Source of the DNA: an uncultured Balneola sp.
GTDB lineage: Bacteria; Bacteroidota; Rhodothermia; Balneolales; Balneolaceae
Reading direction: 5' to 3'
NCBI GenBank assembly: GCA_902529365.1
Contig: CABZWK010000013.1
Location: 1 to 61,372, forward strand
Length of the DNA: 61,372 bases
Below are positions 27,531-36,842 of the stretch, in pieces. Made by a program: the position numbers and the translations under genes. The notes beneath the pieces are model-generated. The model worked only from the letters and a program-made list of their open reading frames with translations, had not been told where the DNA came from and searched no databases. The first letter of the stretch is position 1. Each line of letters begins with the position of its first letter.

Positions 27531-27557
27531 AAGGCCTCTTTCAAGAGGCCTTTTTTT
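27531..27557 (+). terminator. Intrinsic terminator after the COX24-type gene
   Basis: AAGGCCTC and GAGGCCTT form a strong 8-bp stem around a 6-base loop (TTTCAA), followed by seven T residues. It begins five bases after the mini-protein stop and is one of the two best intrinsic terminators in the window. Confidence 0.85.
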
Positions 27558-27697
27558 ATGGGGGCGATTTAATTTAGTGTAACAAGATATATGTAGCTTA
27601 CAACGCTGCAATTGAAATACACAACCGCATGATAAAATGACATTGCCTCTAAGCCACTTTAATGAGGTCATTACTACATAGCCACTGCTAAAGAACG

Positions 27698-28360
27698 TTA
27701 ATCCGTAACCGAATTAATCGAGTGTTCTATCAGTGCATCTGAAATCTTGACAACTCTGCTACTGCGAACTAGTAATGATTTAAGGCTCTTTTGAACGAAG
27801 ACCTGTAGGTCTTGAATATCTGTTGTTTTACTTAAATCGAACTGGAAATAAGAAATCAGTTGGATGTTTGATAAGTATTTCCCTTCGCTATCCCCCTCAA
27901 TTTCTACATGCCAGCGTGTGACATTAGTTTGAGGGCCAAAATTAGCATGGATTCGTTTAGAAATTAAATCCATCCATTGACTTGCAAAGTCCGTTCTGTA
28001 ATTGCCCTTTCTCTCCTTAAAGTTGGGTTGGCAGTTCTCGGGATTAAACATCCACATAAGTTCAACATCAATAGTTGGCTTAGTTTTGGCTTGTTTTAAC
28101 TCATCAACATATAGTAACGGATGGCTGTTAAGTCCATTTAACTGATTAGCGAGTATGAATTCACGATATTGGTCCCAGTCAAAGTTTATTGATAGTTTTT
28201 TAAGATAACGAGTATTTCTTTGCAGGTTAATGTTCAGTTCTAATCCAGTTGCAAATATTGTATTATCTTGCCATGTCCTAAAGTTTTCCGTTTGGATATG
28301 TTTACTTTCCACATCCGATTGGATAGTGTTAACGATGGAAAGGAAGATAGGGTAGTTCAT
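27698..28360 (-). CDS. Hypothetical protein
   Basis: A 220-residue soluble protein that I do not recognise. It has no signal peptide or membrane segment. The sequence is mixed alpha/beta with several aromatic strands (LSINFDWDQYREFIL, PTIDVELMWMF, NVTRWHVEIEGDSEGKYLSNIQLISYFQFDL). The C-terminal third (DIQDLQVFVQKSLKSLLVRSSRVVKISDALIEHSINS) is probably helical. It is transcribed divergently from the NFACT/RqcH gene, with 112 bases between the starts. The ~170 bases between it and the COX24-type gene hold only the terminator. Codon use looks like its neighbours, so it is a real gene, perhaps lineage-specific. Confidence 0.7.
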   Translation of the reverse strand: MNYPIFLSIVNTIQSDVESKHIQTENFRTWQDNTIFATGLELNINLQRNTRYLKKLSINFDWDQYREFILANQLNGLNSHPLLYVDELKQAKTKPTIDVELMWMFNPENCQPNFKERKGNYRTDFASQWMDLISKRIHANFGPQTNVTRWHVEIEGDSEGKYLSNIQLISYFQFDLSKTTDIQDLQVFVQKSLKSLLVRSSRVVKISDALIEHSINSVTD

Positions 28361-28472
28361 TCAGGTTGATTTTTGTTCCGATACCTTTGGTGTACTATTC
28401 GTTTACTAATTGGATATTTCCATTGTTAAATGGATTTATTCTGTTTATCAAAAAAGCACTGCAATTACTTCC

Positions 28473-30215
28473 GTGAATTATTACGAATTAATATATTTAA
28501 ATAAAGAGCTGAACGTCAAATTAAGGTCAGAAACTTTACATCGTATAATTTCTCCCCAAAAAAACATAGTTGAGCTTTACATAGGAGAGCACTGTGTTCG
28601 ATTTCATGCAGTCCCACCAACCCCTTATGTGTATGTACGCAGTTGGAATTCAGCTAAGAAAAAAAACGTGATCAACTTTTTTCCTGAATTATATGGTCAA
28701 ACAGTTCAAGAAATACTCTCTTTGACTCAAGAAAGGTATCTAGGTATACGTTTTTCAGGTGGTACAACCGTTTGGTTTGAAGTATTTGGATCACGGGCAA
28801 ATTTGTATTTGGAGGTAGAAGGTCAACTGTGTGATTCTTTCAAGACCTGCCACCCAAATTTGAAGGATGCCGAAAAAAGATGGAAATGGGCAATGCAAGA
28901 AAATACATTGTCTAGCAGCGATACAGAGTTATTTAGTGCAGTTACAGAGGCGATAAAAAAGTCTGCCGCAAATGATACGCTTATCAATAATGATGATGCC
29001 GTAAGAATAGATTTAGAATCAAAAGACCTCAAGAAGAAGCTTTGTTCGCTGCATCCCAGTATAGAAAGAACTCATTTAGAATCACTAATCGACTTATATC
29101 TCCCTCAATCTCCTGAGCTCAAAGAAATCCACCTTTTTATAGAAGAATGTCATCATCAACTAACCGAACATGCCGAGTTTAGACTGTTAGATGATGGTTC
29201 TAGAACGCTATTTCCTGAGGCTTATTTGCCTAAGAATACCAGAGAGATTTTTTCAAGTGTGTCCGATTTACTATTTCGACACACCTCTAGTCTACAACGT
29301 GAGGGAAGATATAAGCAACTGATGGCGGCCAGTTTAAAAGAATTAGAGAAGGCGACAAATCGGACTAAGGTGAATTTAAATCAACTAGAAAAAGCCGTTA
29401 AAAATCAAGAAAAAGCAACTACTTGGGAGGAATATGGACACATTTTAATGACAATGGCTCATAGAGCAAAGCCAGAGTCTGAAATAATGGTCGTACAAAA
29501 TTATTTTAGAGATAATGAAGAAGCCAAAATTAATCTAGATATAGAACGAAGTTTTGTGGACAATGCGCAGCGCTATTATAAAAAAGCCAGTAATGCTAAA
29601 CGCAGTATGGAGGCGGTAAAGCAACAATTTCCGTTACTTAAACAGCGATTAGAAGCATTGCTGGTCGGGAAGGAATCCTTAAGCACTATAAACGACATCA
29701 AAGATTTGGATAATTGGCGCAAAGACATGCTTGAAAAAGGACTCCTGAATAATGAACTTGAACAAGGCTCAACCAATCATTATAGCATCGGTACAAAGGG
29801 TAGAGTAGCCCGGTCGAATACCCATCAAAAAAAACAAAATTCCACTCAATCGATTTCTAAGCCCTATCACGAATGTACGGTATTTGGTTTTTCAATATGG
29901 ATTGGAAAAAACGCGCGATCTAACGACAAAATGCTCAGTTTAGCCCACAAAGACGATATTTGGTTACATGCAAAATCTGTCTCGGGCTCTCATGTTATTA
30001 TACGGGCTCAGCAAAAAATACCTAACAAGTCCGTCATAGAAATTGCAGCCTCTTTTGCAGCTCATCAGTCAAAGGCGGAAGGATCTGAGTGGGTTCCTGT
30101 AATATATACTCCGAAAAAGTATGTGAGAAAAGCTAAAAATGCAGCTCCGGGTGCGGTAATTGTTCAAAAAGAGCAAGTAGTCATGGTGCAACCTATGGAA
30201 CCAAGAGACGCATAA
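28473..30215 (+). CDS. NFACT / RqcH-like ribosome quality-control protein
   Basis: The family start fits GTG 28473 (MNYYELIYLNKELNVKL), giving 580 residues; the frame is open further to a TTG at 28410, but the extra 21 residues are not family-like. The N-terminal NFACT-N domain spans about residues 1-230, a long helical region (about 265-420, KNQEKATTWEEYGHILM and so on) is likely coiled coil, and the C-terminal NFACT-R domain holds FGFSIWIGKNARSNDKML and DDIWLHAKSVSGSHVII. RqcH binds split 50S subunits with stalled peptidyl-tRNA and directs alanine tailing. The Asp-Arg pair of the NFACT-N motif appears as E87-R88 (TQERYLGIRF). It heads the aroK-aroB-tamB-rnr run. Confidence 0.88.
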   Translation: MNYYELIYLNKELNVKLRSETLHRIISPQKNIVELYIGEHCVRFHAVPPTPYVYVRSWNSAKKKNVINFFPELYGQTVQEILSLTQERYLGIRFSGGTTVWFEVFGSRANLYLEVEGQLCDSFKTCHPNLKDAEKRWKWAMQENTLSSSDTELFSAVTEAIKKSAANDTLINNDDAVRIDLESKDLKKKLCSLHPSIERTHLESLIDLYLPQSPELKEIHLFIEECHHQLTEHAEFRLLDDGSRTLFPEAYLPKNTREIFSSVSDLLFRHTSSLQREGRYKQLMAASLKELEKATNRTKVNLNQLEKAVKNQEKATTWEEYGHILMTMAHRAKPESEIMVVQNYFRDNEEAKINLDIERSFVDNAQRYYKKASNAKRSMEAVKQQFPLLKQRLEALLVGKESLSTINDIKDLDNWRKDMLEKGLLNNELEQGSTNHYSIGTKGRVARSNTHQKKQNSTQSISKPYHECTVFGFSIWIGKNARSNDKMLSLAHKDDIWLHAKSVSGSHVIIRAQQKIPNKSVIEIAASFAAHQSKAEGSEWVPVIYTPKKYVRKAKNAAPGAVIVQKEQVVMVQPMEPRDA

Positions 30216-30267
30216 AGTATGTGACAAACCTCTATATTATAAGGTATCAACGTTCAAGAATTGAATT

Positions 30268-30822
30268 ATGAGCAAATTCATACATCCTATCGTATTATGT
30301 GGTTTTATGGCCAGTGGAAAAACTGCAATTGCCAAGGCTATAGGGGCTATAATTCGTTCCGATTATGTTGATCTCGATGCCGAAATTGAGCGTCGAGAAG
30401 GGGCATCGATTCCCGAAATATTCAAGGAGCATGGCGAAGATTATTTTAGGCGTATAGAGCGCAAAACAGTTATACAAGTGATGAATGAATCCCCGAAAAT
30501 TATTTCTTTAGGTGGGGGTGCTTTACAGAATCAAGAGGTTTTGGATGGGATCAAGGAGCAATCTATTCTCGTATTTATTCGTCCCGATTTTGAAATCATT
30601 TTTAAACGGTTAATCACCAATAAAAAGCGCCCGTTAATTGCTAGGGAATGGGCTGAGTCAAGAAATCCTGAAATAGTAAAAGAACGTATAAAAAACGTAT
30701 ATTTAGCTCGCTTACCATTGTACGAGCAAGCACATATCACTCAACCGGTAGAATCCGACTGGTCTCCCTATCAGGTGGCTAGTAAGATTTTCGATCAAGT
30801 ATCTCAGTTTCAGTCATCATAG
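30268..30822 (+). CDS. aroK: Shikimate kinase
   Basis: A 184-residue P-loop kinase phosphorylating shikimate at the 3-hydroxyl. The Walker A loop is GFMASGKT (K18), followed by DYVDLDAEIERREG with the shikimate-binding aspartate. EDYFRRIE and SLGGGALQ bind substrate, and RPLI belongs to the lid region. It is followed three bases later by aroB, so the two catalyse separate steps of the same aromatic amino-acid pathway from one transcript. Length and ends are normal for the family. Confidence 0.96.
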   Translation: MSKFIHPIVLCGFMASGKTAIAKAIGAIIRSDYVDLDAEIERREGASIPEIFKEHGEDYFRRIERKTVIQVMNESPKIISLGGGALQNQEVLDGIKEQSILVFIRPDFEIIFKRLITNKKRPLIAREWAESRNPEIVKERIKNVYLARLPLYEQAHITQPVESDWSPYQVASKIFDQVSQFQSS

Positions 30823-30825
30823 TTT

Positions 30826-31926
30826 ATGGACATCAGATCTACCACACTTCGAATTACCAATGAATCAACCTATACCATTCAGCTTGTGCACAATGAGTTG
30901 GAAAAGGTATCGGAGTATTTTTTGGAACCAATAGTTTCTGAGAGAGCCTTGGTCATTGTGGATGAACAAGTGCATCTTTATCATCGTGACTGGATTGAAA
31001 GTAGCTTGGCAAAAACCTTTAGGTACCTTTCGAGTTATATTGTTCCTTCTGGTGAAAAAAGTAAAAATCTCAGTCAATTTGGTAGTTTGTTGCACTGGAT
31101 ATTAGAGCAGCCGATCGAACGTAATACCCCCGTTATCGTTATTGGGGGCGGTGTTGTTGGAGATTTGGGTGGGTTTGTAGCCGCTAGTACTTTACGAGGA
31201 TTACCTTTATTTCATATTCCAACCACCTTATTAGCCATGGTTGATAGTTCCATAGGTGGTAAAACAGGGATTAATCATTCAACAGGTAAAAATGTGATAG
31301 GATCTTTTTACCAACCAGTAGGGGTTTTTGCTGACACTCATTTCCTATCAACTCTCGATAAAAAAGAATGGACCAACGGATTAAGTGAAATTCTTAAGTA
31401 TGCCTGTATTCAAGATCAAGGTATTTTCACCAGTTTAAAAGCATTATTTGACCATAACCTGGATTATGAACCGTCAAAATGGGTTGACGTAATTCATCGG
31501 AGTGCTCAAATAAAAACTGAAATAGTGGCGGAGGATGCATTAGAAAAGGGTAGAAGAGAGTATTTGAATTTTGGTCACACCTTTGGTCATGCTATTGAGA
31601 ATATTGCAGATTATGGTACTTTTAGTCATGGAGAGGTGGTATTTGCTGGCATGTACGCGGCTATTTTAGCTTCAAATGAATTTCTCAATGCACAGCTTGA
31701 TCCCAACATAATCCTACAATACGCACCTCGTTATGACTTTAGTTTAGCATCTCTTAGATCGGTTATCCCCGATCTAATACAGCAAATGAGACGAGATAAA
31801 AAAGTACAACAGTCACATATTCGATTGGTTCTCCTTCAAAGTATTGAAGCGCCATTTGCCTATACGGTGCAAGAAGAAGATCGGTTAACCGATATTTGGA
31901 AGCAAACGATTGACATGTTTTCATGA
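30826..31926 (+). CDS. aroB: 3-dehydroquinate synthase
   Basis: A 366-residue NAD- and metal-dependent enzyme making 3-dehydroquinate from DAHP. Family motifs include PSGEKSKNLSQF, the glycine-rich NAD loop VIGGGVVGDLGGFVAASTLRG, PTTLLAMVDSSIGGKTGINH and the zinc-ligand segment LNFGHTFGHAIE, with a second histidine in SHGEVV. It starts three bases after aroK and stops three bases before the TamB gene. The three genes therefore look like one operon, although TamB has no metabolic link to the shikimate pathway. Confidence 0.96.
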   Translation: MDIRSTTLRITNESTYTIQLVHNELEKVSEYFLEPIVSERALVIVDEQVHLYHRDWIESSLAKTFRYLSSYIVPSGEKSKNLSQFGSLLHWILEQPIERNTPVIVIGGGVVGDLGGFVAASTLRGLPLFHIPTTLLAMVDSSIGGKTGINHSTGKNVIGSFYQPVGVFADTHFLSTLDKKEWTNGLSEILKYACIQDQGIFTSLKALFDHNLDYEPSKWVDVIHRSAQIKTEIVAEDALEKGRREYLNFGHTFGHAIENIADYGTFSHGEVVFAGMYAAILASNEFLNAQLDPNIILQYAPRYDFSLASLRSVIPDLIQQMRRDKKVQQSHIRLVLLQSIEAPFAYTVQEEDRLTDIWKQTIDMFS

Positions 31927-31929
31927 TCC

Positions 31930-34900
31930 ATGCATAGTTCAGTACAACATACTCCCTCTCTGTTCTGGCGCAACCTGATAGGTGGGTTTAGTGGGTTTAT
32001 AGCTATAATCGTGCTAGCGTTGGCATCTTTTCAATTCGATGCTCCCCAAAAGTGGTTAATCAATTCGATATTGCTTCCAGAGGATACACCGTATCAATTA
32101 GACTTTGAACATTCTACCGGTTTTTTCCCGTTTAACTCACACATCAACCAGCTAAATATTACCATTGAGGATAGTGTAGCCGGACTACAATCGTTGATTA
32201 TTAGCGATTTATCGTATGCTTGGAAGGTGACAGCTTTGGCTAAAGGTCAATTGGAATTCCCGTTTCTACATGCACAAGGCGTTAGCGCGCTTATTGGCGG
32301 AACTATGGCTAATGATCAGGCCCATATTGAACCCATAGATTCAGTTTTATGGGAATTTAACCGTGGCTTAGATTTATTTATTACCGAGCTAATTGTGGGC
32401 GTCGATTCCATTAAAGTGAAGTCGAGCGGTGAGGGACTGGATTTTCCGGGTTATTCAGATAGAGACCGGGCCATTTTATCTTCTCAAAAAGAGCTTGTTT
32501 TCAAAGGTGGTGGAGCGACCCTAGGAATTCAAAAGAGAGGAGGGGATTTTCGAATCGACATTCCTGAGGTTCGTTCTGAATTAAACCTACCTAATTGGCA
32601 AGATGAGTTCAATTTTAGTGGCCGCTTTACGGGATCTCCTATGTCTTGGATAGCAGAAAATCTCATCTTAACTACTTCTGAATTTTCCTCTGAAGCTGAA
32701 CTAAAGCAGTCTGGATCTAAGTACGATTTAGCACTAAAATCGGCTAAAATCGATACCACATTTTATAATGGCTTAGCTCCTCTTATACTACCTAGCACGG
32801 CATTAGAAAAGATGGATAAATATGGCTTGGTTATTACGGAATTACTAGGAACCTTATCGCTTGATAATGAAGATATCAGAATCGAAAATCTGCAGGCAAT
32901 TTCAAGACAAGGGAGTTTGGTATTGGAAGGAAAAAAAAGCGGTGATAGATGGTTCTTAGAGGGAGATGTATTGGAATGGGATCCAGGAATGTTAGCCTCG
33001 ATAGCCAAGCACCATTCTTTCTTGGCTACTGAAAATTTGGCTTCTAGACAGATGTATTTTTTATTCGAAGATACCGGCGAAAAGCAAAGAATAGATCTAC
33101 GTTCTATATCGAACCAGCAAATAAATCTTGATACAGTTTCAGAAATTGACCTAACTTTTGATATACGAAGACAAAAAAAATCTAACTCCATTTATTCTTC
33201 ATTTATTCCATCATTAAAAGCATCAGCCACGTTTAATCAATTTGTAGTAAGTGACTGGTTAGTTGATGTGTTACCAGACGATCAAGTAACTATTAGCGGC
33301 ACTGTTGAAGTGAATCAAGTCAATTCAGCGGAATTTAGACCTGAATATAATCTAAGTCTTCAACTTCCAAAGGTGAATATTGGTGAGCTAGAATATAATA
33401 ATGTGGTACTAAACATAGCACCGGATACCGCACAAATAGGGCACTTAAAAGTAGATGCGGGCGCTAATTTGCAGCAAGTCCAGCACTACACTATTTCAGC
33501 AGGATTCGACTCAGAGTTTGGGAAGCTCAGCTGGGAAGGTTTGGGAAGTTATGGGTTGTCGGTGATGGAAATAGAGAGCAGCTTTCAAATGGATAGTTTA
33601 CTTCTTTATTCTAAGCCTCAGGATGCTATAGCTAATTCACAAATGAACCCGAATGAAGCCCATAAAAAAACCGGTAAAATAGAGCTAAGTCGCTATCTAT
33701 CGGATCATACTAGTTCGATTCCTAAAATTAGCGGCATCTTTAACGCTATTTTTGAAAATAATAAACTCTTAGAAGGGGTGTTAAGTGCAGATATACCATC
33801 AATCATTACCCAAGATACAACATGGTTAGATAGGCAGTTTTTTATCGATTACATTGTTGAATCATCTCAACGTCAGCAATTACGAGTGACTTCCTCACCA
33901 TTAGATTTTCAGGTAGAAGGAGTAATTAATCCATCAAGTATGATCTTTCTGTATTATCATTGGTCTCACTACTTAAACAGAGAATGGAATAGACTTCATT
34001 TCAACGAACTTCCTCAAACTCCGTTAATAGCCTTTAAAAAATCAAGTGGGACTAAGACTAGCCATGCTGATAGCGCGTCCTATCAGACACAGTTAGAGTG
34101 GGAGTTTGCACTTAAAGACAATGAATTAGTGCAAGCTATTTGGGCAAAAAATCCCATCCAAAAGAGTTCCATGGTCGTCAATGGACGCTTAGATGCAAAT
34201 AGGGATCGAATCCTTATGAATGTGGATATTTTTGATTCCGATTTCCAGTGGAAAACTATGCAGATAGATAGTTTAAACTCACAATTAACGGCAAGTTTTA
34301 GGTACGATTCAACCAGTTTGAATTTTTCAGTAGTGGAATCCCGTGCCAATGTCAAAGCAATCCAAACATCAGATCTAGAACTAGGCGATGTGCAATGGCA
34401 GGTTTCTATGCAGGCGGATAGTATTCGGTTTAATCAACGTATAGGTTCATTACCCTCTGGGGCTTTTTTGGAGTCAAGTGGAGATATTTTTGCCGCAGAA
34501 AGTCAGTATAATATCGTATTTGATGCATTGGAACTAGGGTCGGGTTCTTACATTTGGAGTAATTTAGGGGATATAGCCATCAATGTAGATCGTGAGCTCA
34601 GTGTAGTATTTAATCAGGTTAGTTTGGACAACAATGATGAGCTTTTAGATATTCGTGGAGTCTACAGTGATTCGCCAGAAGATTCTATACAATTTATTGT
34701 TGATCAAATTCAACTAGATCGTCTGGCTGAATTATTGAACGTAAAACAAGATATTGACGGGGTGATGGATGGTCAATTTTCTACGCGAACTCTTCAAAAA
34801 TCACCAAGTGTTCAAGGATATTTGACTATAAATAATTTTTCTTTAAACAACCAAGTGGTGGGTGATTTATCGTTGAGTTCAACCTTTAATTCGTTAAAAA

Positions 34901-36795
34901 ATAGGTTTGACACTCAAATTTCTGTTTTCACTGATTCTACACTATACCCTGACTATTTTAATAGTTCTGGGCGAGCTGGTCAAAATGTTGCCTTTAATGG
35001 TTTTATCAACACCCCGGGAATCAATCAAACACTAACGACGGATACACTCTATTACTTTGACCTGAATTTTGAAAATATTGATTTATGGATACTGCCTTTT
35101 CTATCTCCAAATGTATTTTCTGAAATGTCGGGTACTGCATCAGGAATGGGGAATGTCTGGGGTTCCAATTCGGGGTATGATTTTAGTATAAATTACTCCA
35201 TCGGGGAAATTGATCCTGTGTTTATACGTCCAAAATTTTTAGATACTTACTACTATGCCGCAGGGCCTCTCGAGTTTTCAAGTGAAAATGGTTTGGTTTT
35301 TCAGGACTTCTTTATAATGGATCCTTCTGGGGGTACAGCCAACTTAAATGGGAGTTATAATCTAAACCGTTTTGGATCAATTCATGATATTGACCTGAAT
35401 CTTCAAATGAATGAATTTCATTTCCTGAATACAGGCTTTGATGAGGAGGCTCCATTTTTTGGCCAAGGCTACGGTACTGCGCTCATTCGTATGACAGGAA
35501 CCAATGAAAATCCGCTCTTATTTTCTAAGGGTCCTATACAAATTAGCCCATATTCTTCAATAGGACTACCGTTGATTGAGCGCACAGAATTTGAAGAAAA
35601 CAACAAGTTTATTCGATTTGTTGAGAACTTTACAAATGTTGACTTTGCTAATTTGAATAAAAAATCAGGGATTAATGGGAGTCAGAATGAGATAATGGGA
35701 GTTCAAGAAGCACGTAGTTTTACCGAGCGCTTCACTCTTGACTTACAATTTGAGTCTCAAATACCAATGACAGTAGAGCTTATTTTTGATCCAATAACGG
35801 GCGATCAAATTACTGCCAATGGCCTAGGTAATATTCGTATTCAGTTACAGGACGAAGCATTTTCGGTTTTTGGCCAATTCGATATTCAAGATGGTGAATA
35901 CAATTTCGTGAGTGGGGACATTTTTACGCGCACCTTTGAGCTCATACCTGGCGGTACCCTTCGTTGGGATGGCGACCCAATAGATGCAAAATTAAATGTT
36001 CAGGCCTTGTACGAAGCTAGACCAGATATAAATACATTAACCAGAACACGCGATCAAATCGACCAAGAACAAGCCTCACGTGTTCCCGTTGAGTTGGTTC
36101 TTAGTATTGGTGGATCATTAGAAAGCATTGAAAATGATTTCTTTTTTAGGCTACCGAATACTTTCGAAACCCAACAAAATTCTACCCTAAAAACACAAAT
36201 TAATGCCCTCAATCGCAACGAAGATGAAAAACTCATTCAAGCAACTAGTTTCTTGTTAATGGGTGACTTTATCCCGTCATCATCCGCTGTTTCGGATGCA
36301 ACAAACTCTTTAACCAATAATTTTAGTGGAAGTGCGGCAGTGCTAAATCCACTATTATCTAGTCAGTTGATAAGTCCACTTCTTTCTAATCAAATGAATT
36401 CATTACTGCGTAGTGATATTGGAAGTTTAGACATTGATTTTAACTTAAATACTTATAACAACATTGATTTGGGAGTAGCACTTCGACTGTATAACGATCG
36501 CATCATTTTGAGTCGAGAGGGACAAATTACAGGTAGTCAGTCCACTATTGGTGATATAGGGGCCACCTACAAGATAAATCAGGCACTCGCCTTAACTGCA
36601 TTTCACCGACAAGACCCCACATTTAGTGATTATTCTGGGTCGGACAATTCTCAGCAATCTCAAGACATAAATGGGATTGGTTTAGAAACGGAAGTTTCAT
36701 TTAGCTCATGGCGAAGTTTCCTCGGGCAATTGTTTGAGCCTGTAACTAGACTATTCACACGAAAAGAAGAAGAACCTGCACTTAGCATGGAATAA
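31930..36795 (+). CDS. Translocation and assembly module TamB family protein (DUF490)
   Basis: A 1621-residue envelope protein. One N-terminal membrane helix lies at about residues 17-36 (GGFSGFIAIIVLALASFQF). The rest is a long series of short beta strands, as in the AsmA/TamB lipid-conduit fold. The C-terminal ~450 residues carry the DUF490 domain (PIQISPYSSIGLPLIERTEF, FGQFDIQDGEYNFVSGDIFTRTFELIPGGTLRWDGDP, LNVQALYEARPDIN). TamB-like proteins bridge inner and outer membranes and help move phospholipids or assist outer-membrane protein insertion. No tamA partner is in view. The length is at the high end, usual for this lineage. It follows aroB by three bases. Confidence 0.9.
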   Translation: MHSSVQHTPSLFWRNLIGGFSGFIAIIVLALASFQFDAPQKWLINSILLPEDTPYQLDFEHSTGFFPFNSHINQLNITIEDSVAGLQSLIISDLSYAWKVTALAKGQLEFPFLHAQGVSALIGGTMANDQAHIEPIDSVLWEFNRGLDLFITELIVGVDSIKVKSSGEGLDFPGYSDRDRAILSSQKELVFKGGGATLGIQKRGGDFRIDIPEVRSELNLPNWQDEFNFSGRFTGSPMSWIAENLILTTSEFSSEAELKQSGSKYDLALKSAKIDTTFYNGLAPLILPSTALEKMDKYGLVITELLGTLSLDNEDIRIENLQAISRQGSLVLEGKKSGDRWFLEGDVLEWDPGMLASIAKHHSFLATENLASRQMYFLFEDTGEKQRIDLRSISNQQINLDTVSEIDLTFDIRRQKKSNSIYSSFIPSLKASATFNQFVVSDWLVDVLPDDQVTISGTVEVNQVNSAEFRPEYNLSLQLPKVNIGELEYNNVVLNIAPDTAQIGHLKVDAGANLQQVQHYTISAGFDSEFGKLSWEGLGSYGLSVMEIESSFQMDSLLLYSKPQDAIANSQMNPNEAHKKTGKIELSRYLSDHTSSIPKISGIFNAIFENNKLLEGVLSADIPSIITQDTTWLDRQFFIDYIVESSQRQQLRVTSSPLDFQVEGVINPSSMIFLYYHWSHYLNREWNRLHFNELPQTPLIAFKKSSGTKTSHADSASYQTQLEWEFALKDNELVQAIWAKNPIQKSSMVVNGRLDANRDRILMNVDIFDSDFQWKTMQIDSLNSQLTASFRYDSTSLNFSVVESRANVKAIQTSDLELGDVQWQVSMQADSIRFNQRIGSLPSGAFLESSGDIFAAESQYNIVFDALELGSGSYIWSNLGDIAINVDRELSVVFNQVSLDNNDELLDIRGVYSDSPEDSIQFIVDQIQLDRLAELLNVKQDIDGVMDGQFSTRTLQKSPSVQGYLTINNFSLNNQVVGDLSLSSTFNSLKNRFDTQISVFTDSTLYPDYFNSSGRAGQNVAFNGFINTPGINQTLTTDTLYYFDLNFENIDLWILPFLSPNVFSEMSGTASGMGNVWGSNSGYDFSINYSIGEIDPVFIRPKFLDTYYYAAGPLEFSSENGLVFQDFFIMDPSGGTANLNGSYNLNRFGSIHDIDLNLQMNEFHFLNTGFDEEAPFFGQGYGTALIRMTGTNENPLLFSKGPIQISPYSSIGLPLIERTEFEENNKFIRFVENFTNVDFANLNKKSGINGSQNEIMGVQEARSFTERFTLDLQFESQIPMTVELIFDPITGDQITANGLGNIRIQLQDEAFSVFGQFDIQDGEYNFVSGDIFTRTFELIPGGTLRWDGDPIDAKLNVQALYEARPDINTLTRTRDQIDQEQASRVPVELVLSIGGSLESIENDFFFRLPNTFETQQNSTLKTQINALNRNEDEKLIQATSFLLMGDFIPSSSAVSDATNSLTNNFSGSAAVLNPLLSSQLISPLLSNQMNSLLRSDIGSLDIDFNLNTYNNIDLGVALRLYNDRIILSREGQITGSQSTIGDIGATYKINQALALTAFHRQDPTFSDYSGSDNSQQSQDINGIGLETEVSFSSWRSFLGQLFEPVTRLFTRKEEEPALSME

Positions 36796-36842
36796 AGCTA
36801 TTTTAGCGTAGGTATAATTTTAACCATTCCCTTATCCCATAT

